In this document: piece by piece, positions 9,589-19,049 of the stretch | Position numbering within the stretch: the first letter of the stretch is position 1 | Layout: each line of letters starts with the position of its first letter | From: an uncultured Alphaproteobacteria bacterium | GTDB taxonomy: Bacteria > Pseudomonadota > Alphaproteobacteria > Bin95 | Length of the DNA stretch: 35,439 nt | Direction of reading: 5' to 3' | Assembly (NCBI GenBank): GCA_938084065.1 | Contig: CALKDI010000060.1 | Coordinates: 1-35,439, forward strand | Notes under the pieces: model-generated | The model's database searches: none | What the model was told of the DNA's origin: nothing | The model's input: only the letters and a program-made list of their open reading frames with translations | Translations under genes and position numbers: made by a program

Positions 9589-11444
9589 GCATCAGCATCC
9601 GGGTCTTCCTGCTGGCGAGCCCACATGGCGGCATAGACCCCACCCCTGGCCACCAATTCCCGATGCCGCCCGCGCTCGACAATGACGCCGGCTTCCAGCA
9701 CGAGGATCTCGTCGGCATCGACCACGGTCGAGAGGCGGTGGGCGATCACCAGCGCCGTCTTGCCTTGCGCCAACTCCCGCAGGTTCTGTTGAATGGCCTG
9801 CTCTGTCTCGGTATCGAGGGCGCTGGTGGCTTCGTCGAATAGCAGGATCGGCGGGTCTTTCAGGATGGTGCGGGCGATAGCAACGCGCTGTTTCTCGCCG
9901 CCTGAGAGTTTCAGGCCCCGTTCGCCCACCATCGTCTCATAACCATCTGGCGTTGCCGCGATAAAGTCGTGGATCCGCGCCAGCCGCGCCGCGTTCTCGA
10001 TTTCCGCCTGAGTGCTGCCTGGGTGGCCGTAGTCGATGTTGTAGGTGATCGTATCGTTGAACAGCACGGTATCCTGCGGAACGATTCCCAACGCAGCCCG
10101 CACGCTGGCCTGCTGCACGTCGCGGATATCCTGGCCATCGATCAGCACCCGACCGCCTTTGACGTCATAAAAGCGGAACAGCAGGCGGCTGATCGTAGAT
10201 TTGCCGGCGCCGGACGGCCCGACCACCGCCACGGTTTTACCCGGCGGCACTGTGAAACTCACGCCCCCAAGGATTGGCCTTCGCGGGTCATAGCCAAACT
10301 CGACATTCTCGAACTCAACCGCGCCGCCAGACACCACCAGCGCCGACGCGCCGGGCTTGTCCTCAACCTCCGGTGTGACGCGGCGCAGGTCGAACATGCG
10401 CTCCATATCAACCAGCGCTTGCTTGATCTCGCGATAGGCGAAGCCGAAGAAGCCCAGCGGTTGGTACAACTGGATCAGATAGGTGTTGACCATGACAAAA
10501 TCGCCAACGGACATGCTGCCGTCAGCAATGCCGGATGCAGCCATGATCATAATGATGGTCAATCCGCCGGAGACGACGAAGGACTGCCCAACGTTCAACA
10601 GACCTAACGACTGGCCATTGGCGACCGCGGCCTTCTCATAGCGGCGCAGCGAGACGTCGAAACGCTGGGCCTCATGCTCCTCATTGCCGAAATATTTGAC
10701 GGTTTCGTAGTTCAGCAGGCTGTCAACCGCGCGGCTGTTAGCGCGCTGGTCGGCCTCGTTCATGCGGCGGCGCAGCCTGATCCGCCAGCTGGTGACCAGT
10801 ATGGTGTACGTAATATACAATACCACCGTAGTGATAGTAACCAGCGCAAACCAGATATCCAGCAGGCTCCACAGCAACGCGAAGACCAGCACGATTTCGA
10901 TGATCGTCGGCAGGATCGCAAACAGGGTGAAGCGCAGCAGCGTGTCGATGGCTTTGGTGCCGCGCTCAATAAAGCGCGTCAGGCCGCCGGTCTGGCGCTC
11001 CAGGTGAAAGCGCAGCGATAGCTGGTGCAGGTGGCGGAAGGTCTCCAGCGCGATGGCGCGGATGGCGCTCTGGCCGACGCTTGCAAAGATGGCGTCTCGC
11101 AACTCTCCAAACGCCAGCGAGGCCACGCGCGCGCCGCCATAAGCCAGGATCAGACCCAGCGGCAGAGCGGCCATGGGCCCGGCCTCCGCCAAGCCCGGCA
11201 ATGAATCAATCGCCTCCCCGAACAGAATCGGTACGTAGATCACCGCGAACTTGGCGATCAGCATGCAAAGCATCGCCAGCACCACCCGGCTGCGCGACTT
11301 GAGATCGCCAGTCGGCCAGAGATAGGGCAAAAGCGTGCGGATTGTCTGCCAATCCGAGCGTGCTGAAGCGTCTGTGGAAGCGGTTGAGGGCGGCGACATG
11401 CTGATGCTCTCGCAGATAACGGAGTGCAGCCGGCCAATTGACAT
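9585..11444 (-). CDS. Atm1-type ABC exporter (fused permease and ATPase)
   Basis: Walker A GPSGAGKST, signature LSGGEKQR, Walker B ILLFDEATSALD. N-terminal TM domain with RFHLERQTGGLTRFIERGTKAIDTLLRF as in the Atm1/heavy-metal ABC subfamily. The likely start may be an internal Met (MSPPSTAS). Confidence 0.9.
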   Translation of the reverse strand: MSIGRLHSVICESISMSPPSTASTDASARSDWQTIRTLLPYLWPTGDLKSRSRVVLAMLCMLIAKFAVIYVPILFGEAIDSLPGLAEAGPMAALPLGLILAYGGARVASLAFGELRDAIFASVGQSAIRAIALETFRHLHQLSLRFHLERQTGGLTRFIERGTKAIDTLLRFTLFAILPTIIEIVLVFALLWSLLDIWFALVTITTVVLYITYTILVTSWRIRLRRRMNEADQRANSRAVDSLLNYETVKYFGNEEHEAQRFDVSLRRYEKAAVANGQSLGLLNVGQSFVVSGGLTIIMIMAASGIADGSMSVGDFVMVNTYLIQLYQPLGFFGFAYREIKQALVDMERMFDLRRVTPEVEDKPGASALVVSGGAVEFENVEFGYDPRRPILGGVSFTVPPGKTVAVVGPSGAGKSTISRLLFRFYDVKGGRVLIDGQDIRDVQQASVRAALGIVPQDTVLFNDTITYNIDYGHPGSTQAEIENAARLARIHDFIAATPDGYETMVGERGLKLSGGEKQRVAIARTILKDPPILLFDEATSALDTETEQAIQQNLRELAQGKTALVIAHRLSTVVDADEILVLEAGVIVERGRHRELVARGGVYAAMWARQQEDPDADA

Positions 11445-11586
11445 ATGATTGCAACAGGCGCTGACTATTGGCGTTGGTATAGCAGTTGCACTGGGTAACT
11501 GCTTGGCGGCAAAATCACCCTCGCTGGACGAGTGAACAGCGCTGGATGACGATAGTCGCCTGTTTTACCAAAGGAGCGTTGCTAAC

Positions 11587-12150
11587 ATGCACGTCGCTTT
11601 GGATCGTTGCTCGGCATTGGTTTTGAATGCCGATTTTCGACCACTCAGCTATTTTCCACTGTCTTTGTGGTCATGGCGTGAGTCGATCAAAGCCGTTTTC
11701 CTCGACCGGGTGAACGTGCTGGCGGAGTACGACGTTGCGATTCACTCGCCCTCGTTCGAGATGCCGGTACCTTCGGTGATTGCGCTGAAGGAGTATGTGC
11801 CCCCAGCCAAGCGCCCCGCCTTCACCCGTTTTAACGTTTTCCTGCGCGACAGGTTTGACTGCCAGTATTGCGGCAATCGTTTCCCACCACACGACCTGAC
11901 ATTCGACCATGTCATTCCCCGCTCAAAAGGCGGGCGGACGACATGGGAGAACGTCGTCACCTCTTGCTCTGCCTGCAATCTGGCGAAGGGGAACAAGATG
12001 CCCAAGGTCGGCGGCATCTACCCGTTACACGCGCCCACGGCGCCCTCCGTCTATCAGCTACAGGCGCACGGGCGGGGTTTCCCGCCCAATTTTTTGCATG
12101 AGAGCTGGCGCGACTACCTGTATTGGGACAGCGAGCTGGAGGCGGAATAG
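11587..12150 (+). CDS. HNH endonuclease family protein
   Basis: CQYCGNRFPPHDLTFDHVIPRSKGGRTTWENVVTSCSACNLAKGNK (CxxC...DHVIPRSxGG...N...CxxCNxxKG). Confidence 0.93.
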   Translation: MHVALDRCSALVLNADFRPLSYFPLSLWSWRESIKAVFLDRVNVLAEYDVAIHSPSFEMPVPSVIALKEYVPPAKRPAFTRFNVFLRDRFDCQYCGNRFPPHDLTFDHVIPRSKGGRTTWENVVTSCSACNLAKGNKMPKVGGIYPLHAPTAPSVYQLQAHGRGFPPNFLHESWRDYLYWDSELEAE

Positions 12151-12153
12151 CCG

Positions 12154-12678
12154 CTAGCCCGGCTTGCCGAATGTGGCGATGCGGTCCACCCGGCACTCGA
12201 ACAGCACCCGGCGCTCGTTGAAGGAGGGGTCGCGCAGGCCGTATTCCTCGCCCTCGCCGATGTATTTCTTCCAGATTTTGTTGAGTTGCGCTGTCACCCG
12301 CGGGCCGTCCTTCGGGTCGTCCTCGCTGATTTCGCGCTCGACCGTCACTTTCAGGCTCATCCAGTGGTACATGTTGGCGGGGTTGAGCAGCAGCAAAGTC
12401 ATTTGCGGCGTGTTGCGAATCCAGTCGGTTTTGCGGCGCTGTTCGGCGACGTTCACCAGGACTTTGTCGCCCTCATAATCGAACCACATCGGCGTCAGGT
12501 TCGGGCGGCCATCACCGCCAACCACGGCCATCACCACCGGAATCGGCTTGTCCATAAGCTGTTTGTAGGTCTCGTCCAATTCGGCGATGCTGTTGATCTG
12601 ATAGCGCTCACCAACGCTGAACTGGTTGGCCTGCAGGCCATCGGCAACATCGAGGAATTTCGCCACTGTTAGGGCCAT
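12154..12678 (-). CDS. PPOX-class (pyridoxamine 5'-phosphate oxidase-like / F420-type) FMN-binding protein
   Basis: VMAVVGGDGRPNLTPMWFDYEGDKVLVNVAEQRRKTDWIRNTPQMTLLLLNPANMYHWMSLKVTVE resembles TIGR03618-like folds. Confidence 0.8.
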   Translation of the reverse strand: MALTVAKFLDVADGLQANQFSVGERYQINSIAELDETYKQLMDKPIPVVMAVVGGDGRPNLTPMWFDYEGDKVLVNVAEQRRKTDWIRNTPQMTLLLLNPANMYHWMSLKVTVEREISEDDPKDGPRVTAQLNKIWKKYIGEGEEYGLRDPSFNERRVLFECRVDRIATFGKPG

Positions 12679-12725
12679 GGAGGCACGTCCTTAATTGTTG
12701 ATGCAGTTGGTAACTTGGTAAGAGT

Positions 12726-13115
12726 TTAGCCCAGGTAGGCAATCGCGTCGATCTCAACCGTAATTGCCGGATCAGCCAATTTGGAGACCTCAACCAGCGT
12801 GCTGGCTGGGAAATTGCCCGTGAAGAAGTCCTTACGGGCCCGCCAAACTTGCTCGCGTCGGCGGATGTCGGTGACATAGATCGTCATCTTCACCAGGTCT
12901 GACATTTGCCCGCCGGCGGCCTCGACCAAGGCTTTGATTTTAGCGAAGATCACGCGGGCCTGTTCCTCGTCATCGCCGCCAACCGCCTCACCGCCAGCAC
13001 CGCGAGCCGTAAGGCCAGCAATATAAACAGTGTTGCCGGCAACCAGGCAATTCGACCAAGTCTCCGGCGGCGGCTCTGCCACATCGGGTGACGTTACGCG
13101 GCGAATCTTATCCAT
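12726..13115 (-). CDS. RidA/YjgF-family protein (paralogue 1)
   Basis: NTVYIAGLTARG...LVKMTIYVTDIRRREQVWRARKDFFTGNFPASTLVEVSKLADPAITVEIDAIA. Confidence 0.88.
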   Translation of the reverse strand: MDKIRRVTSPDVAEPPPETWSNCLVAGNTVYIAGLTARGAGGEAVGGDDEEQARVIFAKIKALVEAAGGQMSDLVKMTIYVTDIRRREQVWRARKDFFTGNFPASTLVEVSKLADPAITVEIDAIAYLG

Positions 13116-13147
13116 AGCTTTCGTCCTTTCCCATCACGCACACAGCC

Positions 13148-13975
13148 CTAGACCGGCCGGTCGCCCTTTACCGTGATGCGATAGCCGCTGCGGACCTGCG
13201 GGAAGTAGTCCCACATGGCGATGTGCTGGACACAGCGGTTATCCCAGAACGCAACGGATTTCTCCTGCCAGCGGAACCGGCATTGGAAGTCCGGCTTAGC
13301 GCTGAAATCGTAGAGGAACCGCAACAGCCCATCGCTCTCATCGCGATCGACCTCGTTAATTTTCACCGTAAAAGTCGGGTTAACGTAGAGCGCCTTGCGC
13401 CCAGTCACCGGATGGGTGCGCACTAGCGGATGCACGTTGGTGGGATAGACCTTGCCGGCGTCGTTGACGCCTTTGTCCGCATAGCGACCACGATAGACCT
13501 GCTCACCCGAGTGGGTGGCCGTCAGACCATCCAAATAGGTCTTCATCTTGTCGCTCAGTGCCTCGTAAGCGGCGTACATGCTGGCGAACAGCGTGTCGCC
13601 GCCGCTGGGCGGAATTGTGTGCAAGTGCAGGATAGAGCCCATCGGCGGCTCTGGATCGCAGCTCACATCCGAATGCCAGCGCTCACCGGCAATGCGTTTC
13701 GAATCTTTGTCTGCATGGATTATCAACACCTCCGGATGGCCTTCAGGACCAGGGGAGGCCGGATGAATGTGCAACTCACCAAAATGCCGACCGAGGTCCT
13801 TATGCTGCTCCAGCGTCATGTCCTGGTCACGGAAGAAAATGACCTGGTGCGCCATCAGCGCGTCATGGATCTCCGAATATTGCTGGTTCGAGACCGGCTG
13901 GCTGAGATCCACCCCGGATACCATGGCGCCAATGCGCGGCGTCATCGGATCGACCTGGATTGTCTGATAGCTCAT
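13148..13975 (-). CDS. TauD/TfdA-family alpha-ketoglutarate-dependent dioxygenase
   Basis: HQVIFFRDQDMTLEQHKDLGRHFGELHIHP, ERWHSDVSCDPEPPMGSILHLHTIPPSGGDTLFASMYAAYEALS and WDNRCVQHIAMWDYFPQVRSGYRITVKGDRP are canonical TauD motifs. Confidence 0.95.
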   Translation of the reverse strand: MSYQTIQVDPMTPRIGAMVSGVDLSQPVSNQQYSEIHDALMAHQVIFFRDQDMTLEQHKDLGRHFGELHIHPASPGPEGHPEVLIIHADKDSKRIAGERWHSDVSCDPEPPMGSILHLHTIPPSGGDTLFASMYAAYEALSDKMKTYLDGLTATHSGEQVYRGRYADKGVNDAGKVYPTNVHPLVRTHPVTGRKALYVNPTFTVKINEVDRDESDGLLRFLYDFSAKPDFQCRFRWQEKSVAFWDNRCVQHIAMWDYFPQVRSGYRITVKGDRPV

Positions 13976-14186
13976 GGCGTGCTCCTCTTAGGTAATTTGG
14001 CGGGGATCATGACAGAGTGCCGCGCATCCTGTCTACCGCTTCTACGCTTGCGTTGCACAGCATGAGCGCGTATACACCGCCGCTTCGACACCGCCCGCAT
14101 GGCTAAGGGTTGAGCGCGCTTCGGCGTGTATTGACCGGGCATTGCCATAGTGGGTGATTTTATCACTCAGCGATGAGGACCCGAAA

Positions 14187-14387
14187 ATGCCCAAGATGAA
14201 AACGAAAAGCAGCGTCAAACGCCGCTTTAAGCGCACTGGCACAGGCAAGATCCTGATGAACACAGCCTATAAGCGCCATATGCTCTCCAACAAGAGCCAG
14301 AAGATGAAACGCAAGGCCCGCGGCACGCAGGTCATGAGCGTCGCGGATCAGACGATCGTCCGCAAGTTCATGCCTTACGACCGTTAA
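14187..14387 (+). CDS. rpmI: 50S ribosomal protein L35
   Basis: [66 protein letters not shown]. Followed by rplT. Confidence 0.97.
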   Translation: MPKMKTKSSVKRRFKRTGTGKILMNTAYKRHMLSNKSQKMKRKARGTQVMSVADQTIVRKFMPYDR

Positions 14388-14420
14388 GCCCCGCATTTAA
14401 ACTTCAGGAGGATTTGAGAT

Positions 14421-14783
14421 ATGGCTCGTGTCAAACGCGCAGTTACCGCGAAAGCTCGCCACAAAAAAATTATCAAGATGGCCAAGGGCTATCGTGGCCG
14501 CAATAACAACGTCTTTACCGTTGCAGTCGAAAAGGTCGAGAAGGCGCTTCTGTTCGCCTACCGCGACAGGCGCACCAAAAAGCGGACCTTCCGCGCCCTT
14601 TGGATCCAGCGCATCAATGCTGCCGCCCGAGAGCATGGCATGACCTACAGCCAGTTCATGGATGGCATTCACAAGGCGCAGATTGAGGTTGACCGCAAGG
14701 TTCTGGCCGATCTGGCCGTACGTGAGCCAGAAACCTTTAAAGCTCTGGTGGATCAGGCTCAGGCTGCGCGCAGCGCCGCTTAA
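14421..14783 (+). CDS. rplT: 50S ribosomal protein L20
   Basis: [82 protein letters not shown]. Confidence 0.98.
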   Translation: MARVKRAVTAKARHKKIIKMAKGYRGRNNNVFTVAVEKVEKALLFAYRDRRTKKRTFRALWIQRINAAAREHGMTYSQFMDGIHKAQIEVDRKVLADLAVREPETFKALVDQAQAARSAA

Positions 14784-14789
14784 GGCATT

Positions 14790-14813
14790 CGCCGCTCCCA
14801 GGGGCGGCGTTTC
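14790..14813 (+). terminator. First terminator-like hairpin downstream of rplT
   Basis: CGCCGCTCC (14790-14798) pairs with GGGGCGGCG (14801-14809) with one T:G wobble, followed by TTTCC. Confidence 0.5.
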
Positions 14814-14836
14814 CAGCCACTGCTTCTACAAATATT

Positions 14837-14873
14837 ATGCCCCGCACAAACTCGATTTGTGCGGGGCATTTTG
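14837..14873. terminator. Strong, probably bidirectional, intrinsic terminator between convergent rplT and pheA
   Basis: TGCCCCGCACAAA (14838-14850), loop ctcga, TTTGTGCGGGGCA (14856-14868), then TTTTG. A-rich on the other side. Confidence 0.88.
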
Positions 14874-14880
14874 CATAGCG

Positions 14881-15738
14881 CTAGAACCCGTGCTCAGCCC
14901 GAAAGGCGTGGGCCGGATAGACGCCCAGGATTCGCACCTCGCGGCTAAAAAACTCTAGCTCTTCCAGGGCGTTGCGAAGCGATGCCTGATCCGGATGGCC
15001 TTCGACATCGACGTAGAATTGCGTGGCGGTGAATTCGCCCTCAACCATATAGCTTTCCAGCTTGGTCATATTCACGCCATTGGTGGCAAAGCCGCCCATC
15101 GCCTTGAACAAGGCTGCCGGCACGTTGCGCACTCTGAAAATGAACGTCGTAATTTTTCGCGTATCACCATTCACCGCCGGCCTTACAGGTTCTCGGCTGA
15201 GAACAATAAAGCGCGTCGTATTATGGCTCGCGTCCTCAATATCGGCTTCCAAAATTTGCAGACCATACAGCTCACTTGCCAGGGTCGAAGCGACCGCAGC
15301 CTCCTCAATATCCCCAGACTTCGCCAAATCTGCCGCTGCACCGGCTGTATCAGCATGGACGATGGCCTCGAGCCCCAAGCGCTTGAACGCCATGCGGCAT
15401 TGGCCAAGCGCGTGTACATGGCTGCGCACGCGCTTGATCGTCTGCAGGGTCGCACCGGGCGGAGCCAGCAATTGGTGCTGCACCCGCTGAAAATGCTCGC
15501 CGATAATGTGTAGGCCGGTTCCAGGCAGCAGATGGTGAATATCGGCAACCCGGCCCGCGAGAGAGTTCTCAATCGGGATCATCGCCAGCGCGGCACGCCC
15601 TTCATCAACAGCGCGAAATGCGCCATCAAATGAGCCGCAGGGCAGCGAGGTCCATTCCGGATATGCCGTACGGCAAGCCAGGTCCGAATAGGCGCCGTGC
15701 GCGCCCTGAAAGGCAATGGTGCGGGATGGGTCGGTCAT
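14881..15738 (-). CDS. pheA: Prephenate dehydratase
   Basis: [33 protein letters not shown] and [11 protein letters not shown], with a C-terminal ACT-like region. Start overlaps the kdsB stop. Confidence 0.94.
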   Translation of the reverse strand: MTDPSRTIAFQGAHGAYSDLACRTAYPEWTSLPCGSFDGAFRAVDEGRAALAMIPIENSLAGRVADIHHLLPGTGLHIIGEHFQRVQHQLLAPPGATLQTIKRVRSHVHALGQCRMAFKRLGLEAIVHADTAGAAADLAKSGDIEEAAVASTLASELYGLQILEADIEDASHNTTRFIVLSREPVRPAVNGDTRKITTFIFRVRNVPAALFKAMGGFATNGVNMTKLESYMVEGEFTATQFYVDVEGHPDQASLRNALEELEFFSREVRILGVYPAHAFRAEHGF

Positions 15739-16469
15739 GGGGCTACTTTGGTTACAGTTTGGGCCGCATACCAGGCGCGTGCCCTTTCAAGATCTGCGGC
15801 AGTGTCAACACCAAGGGGTACCGTGTCAACGACCGCCACATTTATGGTCATACCAGCTTCCAACGCCCGCAATTGCTCCAACTTTTCCCGCTGCTCCAGC
15901 AAACCTGGGGGCAACTTGACAAAGCGTTCCAACGCGGCTCTGCGATAGGCATAGAGGCCAATGTGGTGATAGAGCGGCCCCTCGCCTGTCGGCGCCGTCG
16001 CGCGGGTAAAATACAGGGCCCGTCGGTTAGCCCCGAATACTGCTTTGACCACATTCGGGTTGGTCCGTTCGTCCTCGCGCACAATTTCGACCACGGGCGT
16101 TGCAATGTCAGCGTCGCCCAGTGCATCAACCGTGTCGCGAATGGTTTGTGGATCAAGTGTCGGCAGGTCGCCTTGGACGTTGACGACGGTATCATAAACC
16201 CTGGTTGGATCGCACTGCCGCAACGCCTGCATGATCCGGTCGGAGCCGCTTGGCAAATCCGGGTCGGTCAGCACAGCATCTCCGCCGGCTGCAAGCACAG
16301 CGTCCACAATGTCTTGCTCTGCTGCAGCGATGATGACCGGGCCAATATCGGCAGCCAAAGCGCGTTCCATCACCCGAACAATCATGGGCTTACCGGAAAT
16401 GTCAGCTAACGGCTTGTTCGGCAGGCGTGTCGACGCCAATCGCGCGGGGATCAATACAATTGACCGCAT
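15735..16469 (-). CDS. kdsB: 3-deoxy-manno-octulosonate cytidylyltransferase
   Basis: [33 protein letters not shown]...[12 protein letters not shown]...[17 protein letters not shown]. Start chosen at Met of MRSIV (16469). Confidence 0.94.
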   Translation of the reverse strand: MRSIVLIPARLASTRLPNKPLADISGKPMIVRVMERALAADIGPVIIAAAEQDIVDAVLAAGGDAVLTDPDLPSGSDRIMQALRQCDPTRVYDTVVNVQGDLPTLDPQTIRDTVDALGDADIATPVVEIVREDERTNPNVVKAVFGANRRALYFTRATAPTGEGPLYHHIGLYAYRRAALERFVKLPPGLLEQREKLEQLRALEAGMTINVAVVDTVPLGVDTAADLERARAWYAAQTVTKVAP

Positions 16470-16682
16470 GGTAGGCCAGCCCTCCCTGGTTCCGTCTGTT
16501 ACTGGATATGTCGCATGCCCAGTTTTGCAACTTTCAGCAAGCGCAACGGTGTCACCCAACCGCTTTCAAGGCCCGCAGTGGCGTTGAGCCGCATTTGCCT
16601 GCAACCCGATCAGCGGTAGCGCTGCTATAACAAGGTCAGCGCTTTTGCGCGACGTAAAGATTTGTTCGAGAAAGGCCGGTTC

Positions 16683-17300
16683 ATGAACACGATGGAGATC
16701 AACAAGGTCGCTGGCGCGATCCTCACCGCAGGTGTGGTGGCGATGTTGTTGGGCTTTGTTGCCAAACTGATCATCCCCGTTCCTGGCGCGCATGGCGGCC
16801 ACCACGGGCCGAACCTGTTTGCGAATCTAGCACCCGCTCCGCACGACGGCGGCGCTGCTCCTGCTGGCCCTGAGCCTATAGCAGCCTTTATGGCAACGGC
16901 GAGTGTCGAGGACGGCATGAAGGTGGCAAAGAAGTGCGCTTCCTGCCACACATTTGAGGCTGGCGGCGTCAACAAGGTCGGCCCGAACCTGGCCAATATG
17001 GTCGGCGCAGCGCAGGCTAAGAAAGAGTTTGCCTATTCAGGTACGTTCCAAGAGATGGCCGGCACCTGGACGTACGAGGATCTGAGCAAGTTCCTTTACA
17101 AGCCCAAGGATTACGCGCCGGGCACCAAAATGTCCTTCCCCGGCCTGAAAAAGCCTGAGGATCGCGCTGCGGTCATCGCGTACATGCGGTCTGTTACCGA
17201 CAACCCGCCCGCTCTGCCAGACCCGAGCGCGGTGCCAGCTATGGCACCAGCCGACGCGGCTAAGCCGGCCGATGACGGTCACGGCGCTAAGAAGCACTAA
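16683..17300 (+). CDS. Membrane-anchored class I cytochrome c (CycM-like)
   Basis: N-terminal TM segment (KVAGAILTAGVVAMLLGFVAKLI), CASCHTFEAGGVNKVGPNL heme motif, and distal GTKMSFPGLKKPEDRAAVIAYM. Confidence 0.92.
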   Translation: MNTMEINKVAGAILTAGVVAMLLGFVAKLIIPVPGAHGGHHGPNLFANLAPAPHDGGAAPAGPEPIAAFMATASVEDGMKVAKKCASCHTFEAGGVNKVGPNLANMVGAAQAKKEFAYSGTFQEMAGTWTYEDLSKFLYKPKDYAPGTKMSFPGLKKPEDRAAVIAYMRSVTDNPPALPDPSAVPAMAPADAAKPADDGHGAKKH

Positions 17301-17351
17301 GCGTAAGATCTGGCGCGAAATGTGAGAGAGACGATTTTTGTTAAAGAGAAC

Positions 17352-18131
17352 ATGCAGCCTGTCTCACCAAACCTGATCGATCTAGCGAAACGGGCGGCTA
17401 ATCTTAGCCGCCCGATTTTGCGTCGGCATTTCCGCACGCCCGTCGACGTCATCCGCAAGGGCGACGAATCGCCAGTCACCCGCGCCGACCGTGAGGCTGA
17501 GACGGCTATCCGACAGCTGCTGTCGCGGGAAGTTCCGGACCACGGCATCATCGGCGAAGAGCACGGCAACGAGCGCACAGATGCCGACTATGTCTGGGTG
17601 CTAGACCCATTGGACGGCACCCGCGCTTTCGTCGTCGGCAAGCCCACTTTCGGGACCCTCATCGCTCTCGCCTACAAAGGCCGCCCCATTCTTGGCGTGA
17701 TCGACATGCCGATTCTGGGGGAGCAATGGATCGGAGCCGCCGGCCACTCCACCACTTTTAACGGCCAGCCGACCAGCACCCGCGACTGCGCGCATCTGTC
17801 AGAGGCCTGGATCAACACCACTTCACCTGAGATGTTTAGCGCTGGCGCAGAGGCCGACGGCTTTGCCCGTGTTCGAGCCGCCTCAGCGGGCTGCAATTAT
17901 GGTGGTGATTGCTATGGCTATGCCCTCATCGCCAATGGCTGCCTCGACCTGACCATCGAAGCCAGCATGCAGACCTATGACTACATGGCCCTAGCGCCGG
18001 TGATTGAGGGCGCTGGCGGTTGCATCACAGACTGGTCCGGCGCACCGCTCACCCTGTCCGGCGATGGCACTGTGCTAGCTAGCGGCGACGCGCGCGTGCA
18101 CGCAGAGGCGGTCTCACTGCTCGCAAGCTGA
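17352..18131 (+). CDS. Inositol monophosphatase-family protein, HisN (histidinol-phosphatase)-like
   Basis: GDESPVTRADREAE, GIIGEEHGNE, WVLDPLDGTRAFVVGKPTFGTLIAL and NYGGDCYGYALIANGCLDLTIEA. In-frame GTG at 17322 is an alternative start. Confidence 0.85.
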   Translation: MQPVSPNLIDLAKRAANLSRPILRRHFRTPVDVIRKGDESPVTRADREAETAIRQLLSREVPDHGIIGEEHGNERTDADYVWVLDPLDGTRAFVVGKPTFGTLIALAYKGRPILGVIDMPILGEQWIGAAGHSTTFNGQPTSTRDCAHLSEAWINTTSPEMFSAGAEADGFARVRAASAGCNYGGDCYGYALIANGCLDLTIEASMQTYDYMALAPVIEGAGGCITDWSGAPLTLSGDGTVLASGDARVHAEAVSLLAS

Positions 18132-18209
18132 CTGCGTGCCCTTTCCAGGTTCCACCTCGCCCGCTAGTCTTTGTGGCTAATCTACAGATCGCTCAAGCGA
18201 GTTTGTCCC

Positions 18210-19007
18210 ATGACCAACCCCACCTATGAAATCTTCGCCATCAAGTATGGTGAGCGTGTCGGCACCCGCGGCTCGATCTTTATCCATGGCGACCCGCATG
18301 AGGCGCCGCTAGCGATGGATTACTACATCTGGGCGATCCGCAACCAAGACCGCACCATCGTCGTCGACACCGGCTTCTCCAAGGCGGAGGGCGAGCGTCG
18401 GGGCCGCACCTATACCCAAAGCCCGCGCGAGGGGCTGGAGCGTGTCGGTATCGACCCGGACAGCGTCAAAGACGTCATCATCAGCCATATGCACTATGAC
18501 CACGCCGGCAACCTGGACATGTTCCCGAACGCCCGCTTCCACCTGCAAACGGCAGAGATGGCCTTTGCCACCGGGCGCGGCATCACCTTTGGCGTGCTGG
18601 GCCATTCCTTTACCAAGGAGGACGCTCTGCAGACCCTGCAAGCGACCTTCGCCTACCGGGTGCAATACTATTCAGGCGATGCGGAGATCGCGCCGGGCAT
18701 CAACGTCCACTTCATCGGCGGCCATGCTGCCGGCCTGCAATGCGTCAGTGTCGAGACTGCCCGTGGCCGTGTGATCCTGGCCACCGACGCCGCGCACTAT
18801 TACGAGAGCTTCCTGGAGGAGCCTCAGTTCACCACCCACATTCACATGGCCGGCATGCTGGAAGGCTATCGCACACTGCGCCGCCTGGCACCCGCCGATA
18901 GCCATGTCGTACCCGGCCACGACCCTATGGTGCTGGACCGCTATCCCGCCGCTGCACCTGGGCTGGAAGGGATCGCTGTCCGGCTCGATCTGCCTGAGCA
19001 GGTCTAG
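18210..19007 (+). CDS. MBL-fold metallohydrolase, N-acyl-homoserine lactonase-like
   Basis: SHMHYDHAGNLDMFPNA (HxHxDH), TDAAHYYE and VPGHDPMV. Overall layout like AiiA/AttM-type lactonases. Confidence 0.8.
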   Translation: MTNPTYEIFAIKYGERVGTRGSIFIHGDPHEAPLAMDYYIWAIRNQDRTIVVDTGFSKAEGERRGRTYTQSPREGLERVGIDPDSVKDVIISHMHYDHAGNLDMFPNARFHLQTAEMAFATGRGITFGVLGHSFTKEDALQTLQATFAYRVQYYSGDAEIAPGINVHFIGGHAAGLQCVSVETARGRVILATDAAHYYESFLEEPQFTTHIHMAGMLEGYRTLRRLAPADSHVVPGHDPMVLDRYPAAAPGLEGIAVRLDLPEQV

Positions 19008-19049
19008 AACCGGCTGACATTTGCGTGAGCAACGGCTTGGTACTGGCAT

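Noticed and set aside
9969-10607. 212-aa + strand ORF antisense to the ABC exporter
   Set aside because: Opposite strand of conserved ATPase motifs. No domain recognised.
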